Shown here: positions 30,613 to 34,835 of the stretch, one piece after another
Layout: the number at the start of each line of letters is the position of its first letter
Numbering within the stretch: position 1 is the first letter of the stretch
DNA from: Methanolobus sp. UBA118
GTDB taxonomy: Archaea > Halobacteriota > Methanosarcinia > Methanosarcinales > Methanosarcinaceae
NCBI GenBank assembly: GCA_002508635.1
Contig: DACO01000022.1
Span: forward strand, 1 to 34,835
Reading direction: 5' to 3'
DNA length: 34,835 nucleotides
Translations under genes and position numbers: made by a program
Notes under the pieces: generated by a model
What the model was told of the DNA's origin: nothing
Database searches by the model: none
Seen by the model: the letters and a program-made list of their open reading frames with translations, nothing else

Positions 30613-31281
30613 TTGCAACAGGTACACATCAACAGACTTGGAGTAAACTCCATAGAGTTCGATACCGATACTGTTGAAATACCCCTGTCTCCCGGTGAGG
30701 AGCGCAGTTTTGAGATCGTAATGATAAATTACGGTGCTCCCACACACGTCAATCTGGCTGTCAGCGATTCACTGTTTGAGAATATCACCATTCTTGAAGA
30801 CAATCCTTATGTCAGGCATGAAGAATACATCCCTCTCATTGCCAGGATATCATATGACGGGAGAATCTATACGCAGGGCCAGGTATTTGTTACAGTGGGA
30901 TACGGTTCTAAGAAAGAAAGCTTTAATCTGAACATAGGGAGTCCGGGTCCTGATGAAAGCAATTTCTCAGTGGATGTGGACGAATCACTGTCCAGTCCTA
31001 AAAAAAGCTCTTCTCCGGTAGTTTCCCGTAAACGTGAATGGGGCACACACCTGCCAAAGATATCCCTGCAGATGCTGGAATCAACAGTTAAGCTGGCATC
31101 TTCCAGGTCTCTTTACCTTATGGCTGCATTACTGATAGTCATATCTGCAACAATGCTTGCACTGACGTTTACTTCCATTGACCTTGAACCGCTCTTTGGT
31201 TTTTATCAGGCGGTCTTTTATTCAATACTCTTAACTTCTTTCATGGCTTTTCTATTAATCAAATTACCAATATTTAAGTAA
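30613..31281 (+). CDS. Membrane-anchored beta-rich protein of unknown function
   Basis: The 222-residue protein has an N-terminal beta-rich domain (1-108) that resembles Ig-like or COG1470-type domains, with no signal peptide. A Ser/Pro-rich linker (about 112-145) follows, then two C-terminal membrane helices (about 167-187 and 195-217). It may belong to an archaeal DUF7524-type family, but I am not sure. The start is TTG 30613, since no ATG or GTG is nearby; gagg lies about ten nt upstream. It sits between the Trm112-like gene and pyrG, and gene order gives no further hint. Confidence 0.6.
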   Translation: MQQVHINRLGVNSIEFDTDTVEIPLSPGEERSFEIVMINYGAPTHVNLAVSDSLFENITILEDNPYVRHEEYIPLIARISYDGRIYTQGQVFVTVGYGSKKESFNLNIGSPGPDESNFSVDVDESLSSPKKSSSPVVSRKREWGTHLPKISLQMLESTVKLASSRSLYLMAALLIVISATMLALTFTSIDLEPLFGFYQAVFYSILLTSFMAFLLIKLPIFK

Positions 31282-31303
31282 AAACTCAAGGTAGAGGCAT
31301 CAT

Positions 31304-32884
31304 ATGAAATATATTATAGTAACAGGCGGAGTAATGAGCGGGCTGGGTAAGGGAATAACCACCGCTTCAATCGGTCGGAATCTAAAGAACAAGGGCTATA
31401 AGGTAACAGCCATCAAAATAGATCCTTACATTAATATTGATGCAGGCACCATGAGTCCTTTCCAGCACGGAGAGGTCTTCGTTCTGAAGGACGGAGGGGA
31501 GGTCGATCTTGACCTTGGGAATTACGAACGTTTTCTGGACACCGAACTTACAAGGGACCACAATCTCACAACCGGAAAGGTCTATGAGTCAGTGATAGCA
31601 AAAGAGCGCAGGGGAGAGTATCTGGGTAAGACGGTTCAGATAATCCCTCATATCACAAATGAGATCAAGGAACGTATCAGAAGGGTGGCTGCCAAGAGCG
31701 GTGCCGATATCTGCCTTATTGAGGTCGGAGGTACGGTTGGTGATATCGAAAGTATGCCTTTCCTTGAAGCTGTCAGGCAGATGCACAGGGAGGAGCCAAA
31801 GGGTGATATTGCCTTTGTTCACGTAACACTCGTACCGCTTGACCCCCAGGGGGACCAGAAGACAAAGCCGACACAACACTCGGTAAAGGAGCTCAGGGAA
31901 CTTGGTCTGACTCCAAATGTGATTGTCACAAGGTGCAAGGAGCCTCTGCTTGAGGGTACAAGCTCCAAGATAGCCCTGTTCTGCGATGTTCCCGAGGAAG
32001 CTGTGATCAGTGCCCATGATGCCGCTGACATCTATGAAGTTCCTCTCATGATGGAAAAGGAGGGTCTTACCAGCTACCTGATGAAACTGATGGATCTCAG
32101 CTCCGACACCATAGACCACTCATGGTCTGAAATGGTGGACAGAATGAATAAACTAAAGGACACTGTAAATGTCGGAATTGTTGGCAAGTATACCCATCTT
32201 GAGGATTCGTATCTGAGTATCAGTGCATCTATCAAACATGCATGCATCGAGTGCGGGGTGAATTTTTGTACAAGCTGGATAGATTCCGAGTCCTTTGAGG
32301 ACGACCCGTCCCTGGTGGAGGAACTCTCGAAATATGACGGCATCCTCGTTCCCGGTGGATTCGGCGAGAGGGGAATAGAAGGAAAGATCATGGCGATCAG
32401 GTATGCACGTGAGAACGATATTCCATATCTCGGACTCTGTCTGGGAATGCAGCTCTCGGTTATCGAGTTTGCACGAAATGTAGCAGGACTGGAGAATGCA
32501 AACAGTACGGAATTCGACGAGAACACTCCATATCCTGTGATTGATCTGCTGCCTGAGCAGGAAAATGTGGTGGACATGGGTGCGACCATGCGTCTTGGGG
32601 ATTACGAAGCAAGCTTAAAAGCCGGCTCACTCGCCGAGACGATATACGGATCATCCAGTATTGTAGAGCGCCACAGGCACAGGTATGAGGTAAATCCGAA
32701 TTACGTTGACAGGATAGAAGCAAAGGGCATGGTCTTTTCCGGAAAGAACCGCAACAGGATGGAGATTGCAGAAATTCCCGGAAAGAAGTTTTTCTTCGGA
32801 TCCCAGTTCCATCCGGAATTCAAATCAAGGCCCGGACGTCCTTCACCACCGTTCAAGGCTTTCATACAGTCTATGCTTGACTGA
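31304..32884 (+). CDS. pyrG: CTP synthase
   Basis: PyrG converts UTP to CTP with ATP and glutamine. The N-terminal synthetase half begins YIIVTGGVMSGLGKG and contains IDPYINIDAGTMSPFQHGE. The C-terminal class-I glutaminase domain has the nucleophile C379 (LGLCLGMQL) and the His of QFHPEF near residue 505. Length, 526 residues, is normal for archaea. The ribosome site is aggtagagg in a 22-nt gap after the previous gene. Confidence 0.97.
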   Translation: MKYIIVTGGVMSGLGKGITTASIGRNLKNKGYKVTAIKIDPYINIDAGTMSPFQHGEVFVLKDGGEVDLDLGNYERFLDTELTRDHNLTTGKVYESVIAKERRGEYLGKTVQIIPHITNEIKERIRRVAAKSGADICLIEVGGTVGDIESMPFLEAVRQMHREEPKGDIAFVHVTLVPLDPQGDQKTKPTQHSVKELRELGLTPNVIVTRCKEPLLEGTSSKIALFCDVPEEAVISAHDAADIYEVPLMMEKEGLTSYLMKLMDLSSDTIDHSWSEMVDRMNKLKDTVNVGIVGKYTHLEDSYLSISASIKHACIECGVNFCTSWIDSESFEDDPSLVEELSKYDGILVPGGFGERGIEGKIMAIRYARENDIPYLGLCLGMQLSVIEFARNVAGLENANSTEFDENTPYPVIDLLPEQENVVDMGATMRLGDYEASLKAGSLAETIYGSSSIVERHRHRYEVNPNYVDRIEAKGMVFSGKNRNRMEIAEIPGKKFFFGSQFHPEFKSRPGRPSPPFKAFIQSMLD

Positions 32885-32913
32885 AAAATAAATTTGATAA
32901 GTTTATGTTTTAA

Positions 32914-32929
32914 AGGGACATATGTCCCT
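32914..32929. terminator. 16-bp perfect palindrome between pyrG and truD
   Basis: The sequence agggacatatgtccct is a perfect palindrome of 16 bp, directly abutting the truD stop codon. On the minus strand tttaaaacataaac follows, so it may serve as a truD terminator hairpin; on the plus strand it lies 29 nt after the pyrG stop and may act on both. Confidence 0.5.
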
Positions 32930-34246
32930 CTAACTCATTTTAAGCGGTTCCACTTTCATATATTCTCTGAGAACCGTTGTTGCATAGCTTCCCTTGGGAA
33001 GTGTAAAATCCAGAGTAGCCTTGCTTTTTCCGGGATTGAGTTCATCCTCTGCGACCTGGAAAGAAGGTTCGCAATGAAGTAATATCTCCCTGCGAAGTCC
33101 CTTTGAAGCCATGTCGGGCATATCTGCTACCTTGAAATCATTTACCGACAGGCCGGTTTCGGAAAAGATATCACTTTCAATTATTCCGGGCTCACCGGAA
33201 GCCATTTCGGTATCGTAGCCGATCAGGGGAGCAGTAACAAAAACCCTTTTCCTTCGTATGAGGTTATTCATCCCGTCAACATTCTCTTCTGTTACCTGCT
33301 GTGTTCTTGTGACATCCGGCAGACCTTCCTTATTTTTAAAACAGACGATATCCCCGGATACTGCTTCATTCAGCGGCAGTCCATTCTCTATGCGACGGCA
33401 GATTATCCTGTTGAAAACGTATGACTGGTATGCATGTACGAAAAGCCTGCTGATATTTCTGGAAAGCACTCCAAAACAACCTCTGTAATCTCCCGGATTT
33501 TCAACCAGATAGTGCATCATTGCCCTTTCGTATCTCAGGCGCAGGGGATAGAGTTTGAGACCTTCCACAAAGTCCCTGTTCTCCCAGACCATATCGCGTA
33601 CCTCTCTTACTTCATCGGGCTCATCAGGGAATGACTTTGCTATATATGTGAGCGCTGCCTTCTCAAAATCTCCCCTGAGAATGTGCTCGCCTACAAGGTG
33701 AGTCACAGGTCTGATGGCGCCAAAACGCTGTATCCCGAAGAAGTTCGGAACTCCTCCATAGGATTTTATCTCTTCACCTATTGTCGTAAGATGTGAGTTA
33801 AGCTCTTCCGGCTTTTGATCGATATCCCGGATTGTTATCACAAACTCATTTCCGTAAAGGTCTCCGAGTTCAACGGACCTGTCGGATCTTCCGACCACAT
33901 TGATTTCCACATCTTTCATGTGGAAGTTTTCCATCTCCTTTTCGTCAATATCGTAGATACTGATCTTCTGGGTGGTCCTTGCTCTTTTGTCCTTGGTTCC
34001 GGCAAAACTGATGCGTTTCTGGCTGATACCCAGCTTACGTGACATATCCCTGACAAGATGATGCATGTCCCAGTTGCCTTTGCTAAGTTCGATTATTAGA
34101 TGCTTGCCGGAATCTCCTTCATCACGGTTGCTTATTTCCTTTACTACGAAATCGTCAACTTCCTGCCGGAGCCGGCCACCAAGGCCTTCTACAGATGTGC
34201 AGTACAGGTCAATGCCTGTCTGCTTTTCCACTGGGGGTATATCCAT
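32930..34246 (-). CDS. truD: tRNA pseudouridine(13) synthase
   Basis: TruD isomerises uridine 13 of tRNA to pseudouridine; archaeal members can have other tRNA sites. The catalytic Asp is D86 in FAGTKDKRART, and the LGNxF-like strand (LYGNEFVITIRDI) and FFGIQRFG motif are also present. With ATG 34246 the protein has 438 residues, normal for archaea. The frame is open upstream to 34279, but gagga seven nt before 34246 decides the start, and the earlier ATG would overlap the upstream gene. Confidence 0.94.
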   Translation of the reverse strand: MDIPPVEKQTGIDLYCTSVEGLGGRLRQEVDDFVVKEISNRDEGDSGKHLIIELSKGNWDMHHLVRDMSRKLGISQKRISFAGTKDKRARTTQKISIYDIDEKEMENFHMKDVEINVVGRSDRSVELGDLYGNEFVITIRDIDQKPEELNSHLTTIGEEIKSYGGVPNFFGIQRFGAIRPVTHLVGEHILRGDFEKAALTYIAKSFPDEPDEVREVRDMVWENRDFVEGLKLYPLRLRYERAMMHYLVENPGDYRGCFGVLSRNISRLFVHAYQSYVFNRIICRRIENGLPLNEAVSGDIVCFKNKEGLPDVTRTQQVTEENVDGMNNLIRRKRVFVTAPLIGYDTEMASGEPGIIESDIFSETGLSVNDFKVADMPDMASKGLRREILLHCEPSFQVAEDELNPGKSKATLDFTLPKGSYATTVLREYMKVEPLKMS

Positions 34247-34247
34247 G

Positions 34248-34835
34248 TTATAATTCCTCGTCCTGGGGTGCGATATCAATTACTGTTACCTGGCTTGTGT
34301 TCAGGAAGGTCCATCCGCCCTCTACAGGTGCGGTACCTCCCGGAAGTCCTCCTATATATACACTGGAGGTCGGGTCCATCATGAGCCAGTAACCGTACTC
34401 ATCGCTTGTATAATATACGGGTAGAGGTCCGTAATAATTCTGTATGGATCCTATGACATTCTCTATATTGCTTTCATCTCCGGCATACACTGCAGCAAAT
34501 GCATGGGTGTCAGTCATATATATCCTGGCTGTTCCTCCGATCGATTCTACAAGTGACGCCAGGAGGATAGCATAGTCATCACAGTCACCGGCACCCACCT
34601 GAAGTGTGTCACGCGGCTCTGACCAGAGATCACGCCCCCTGGGATCACTTATGTACTGGATATTATTCCTTGTATCGTCGAAAAGAGAACATAACTGGTA
34701 GATATTATACTGGCCGGGATATTTCTTTGCTGATACGGCAGCCATCTTTCTGACTTCTATGTCATAGGGAGTTATCTTTTCGTTAACCAGCTCAAAAGTA
34801 CTCACCGGATTGTACACATAAGGGCTTTCCTCCAT
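34248..34835 (-). CDS. Transglutaminase-like protein (N terminus at or beyond window edge)
   Basis: The visible 195 codons have a transglutaminase-like (cysteine protease fold) core with Cys-His-Asp at C85 (GAGDCDDYAILLASL), H111 (TDTHAFAAVY) and D154 (LMMDPTS). Such archaeal proteins may act as peptidases or cross-linkers, but no substrate can be named. The first codon in view is ATG at the very last bases, so the true start may lie outside the window; an upstream membrane anchor is possible. It ends one nt before the truD start, and the two are probably cotranscribed. Confidence 0.8.
   Translation of the reverse strand: MEESPYVYNPVSTFELVNEKITPYDIEVRKMAAVSAKKYPGQYNIYQLCSLFDDTRNNIQYISDPRGRDLWSEPRDTLQVGAGDCDDYAILLASLVESIGGTARIYMTDTHAFAAVYAGDESNIENVIGSIQNYYGPLPVYYTSDEYGYWLMMDPTSSVYIGGLPGGTAPVEGGWTFLNTSQVTVIDIAPQDEEL

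Overview
The window looks like chromosome of a methylotrophic, motile methanogenic archaeon of the Methanosarcinales. A Methanolobus, Methanococcoides or Methanohalophilus type lineage fits, but the genus is an inference. The main evidence is a complete F420H2 dehydrogenase operon (fpoABCDHIJ1J2KLMNO), which is the membrane proton-pumping entry point for F420H2 electrons in this order. Archaeal TATA boxes, GGTGATC-type Shine-Dalgarno sites and archaeal TruD, PyrG and CheC/CheD/CheY families agree with this.

Layout. (1) 1-1140: a DUF22-like gene and a double Cys4 zinc-ribbon gene, with a perfect 13-bp dyad in front and a terminator behind. (2) 1462-11694: the fpo operon, thirteen tightly packed genes with overlaps or gaps of a few bases. 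It ends with fpoO and a hairpin/T-tract terminator. (3) 11796-14690: a tandemly duplicated divergent module, each copy pairing a small DUF2795 protein with a PRC-barrel protein. The second PRC barrel is fused to a hemerythrin-like HHE domain. The two PRC promoters share a 16-nt sequence with one mismatch. (4) 14740-16023: a GntP-type permease, apparently read from a leaderless mRNA. (5) 16199-17441: two unrecognised paralogues with three aligned Cys and one His. (6) 17563-28962 on the minus strand: a roughly 11.4-kb chemotaxis operon in the order cheY, cheB, cheA, cheC, an FtsA/PilM-like ATPase with a beta-grasp-like tail, cheR, cheC, cheC, cheD, a three-TM Cys-rich protein, cheC and an unknown acidic protein. 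There is no cheW, receptor or archaellum-adaptor gene in the window. (7) 29301-30236: a Gate-domain (nucleoside-recognition) membrane protein. (8) 30412-32884: a Trm112-like protein, an anchored beta-rich protein and CTP synthase. (9) 32930-34835: truD and a transglutaminase-like gene that reaches the window edge.

How the parts work together. Fpo oxidises F420H2 and reduces methanophenazine while pumping protons. FpoF, the F420H2-oxidising subunit, is not here, as is usual. The che operon encodes a phosphorelay (CheA to CheY and CheB), receptor methylation and demethylation (CheR, CheB), and an unusually large adaptation layer of four CheC paralogues plus CheD. The four CheC proteins keep different subsets of the two phosphatase active sites, and an actin-fold ATPase sits among them. 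I regard this combination as the best candidate in the window for an undescribed system. The duplicated DUF2795/PRC module is the second.

No tRNA, rRNA, CRISPR array, insertion sequence or transposase was seen.
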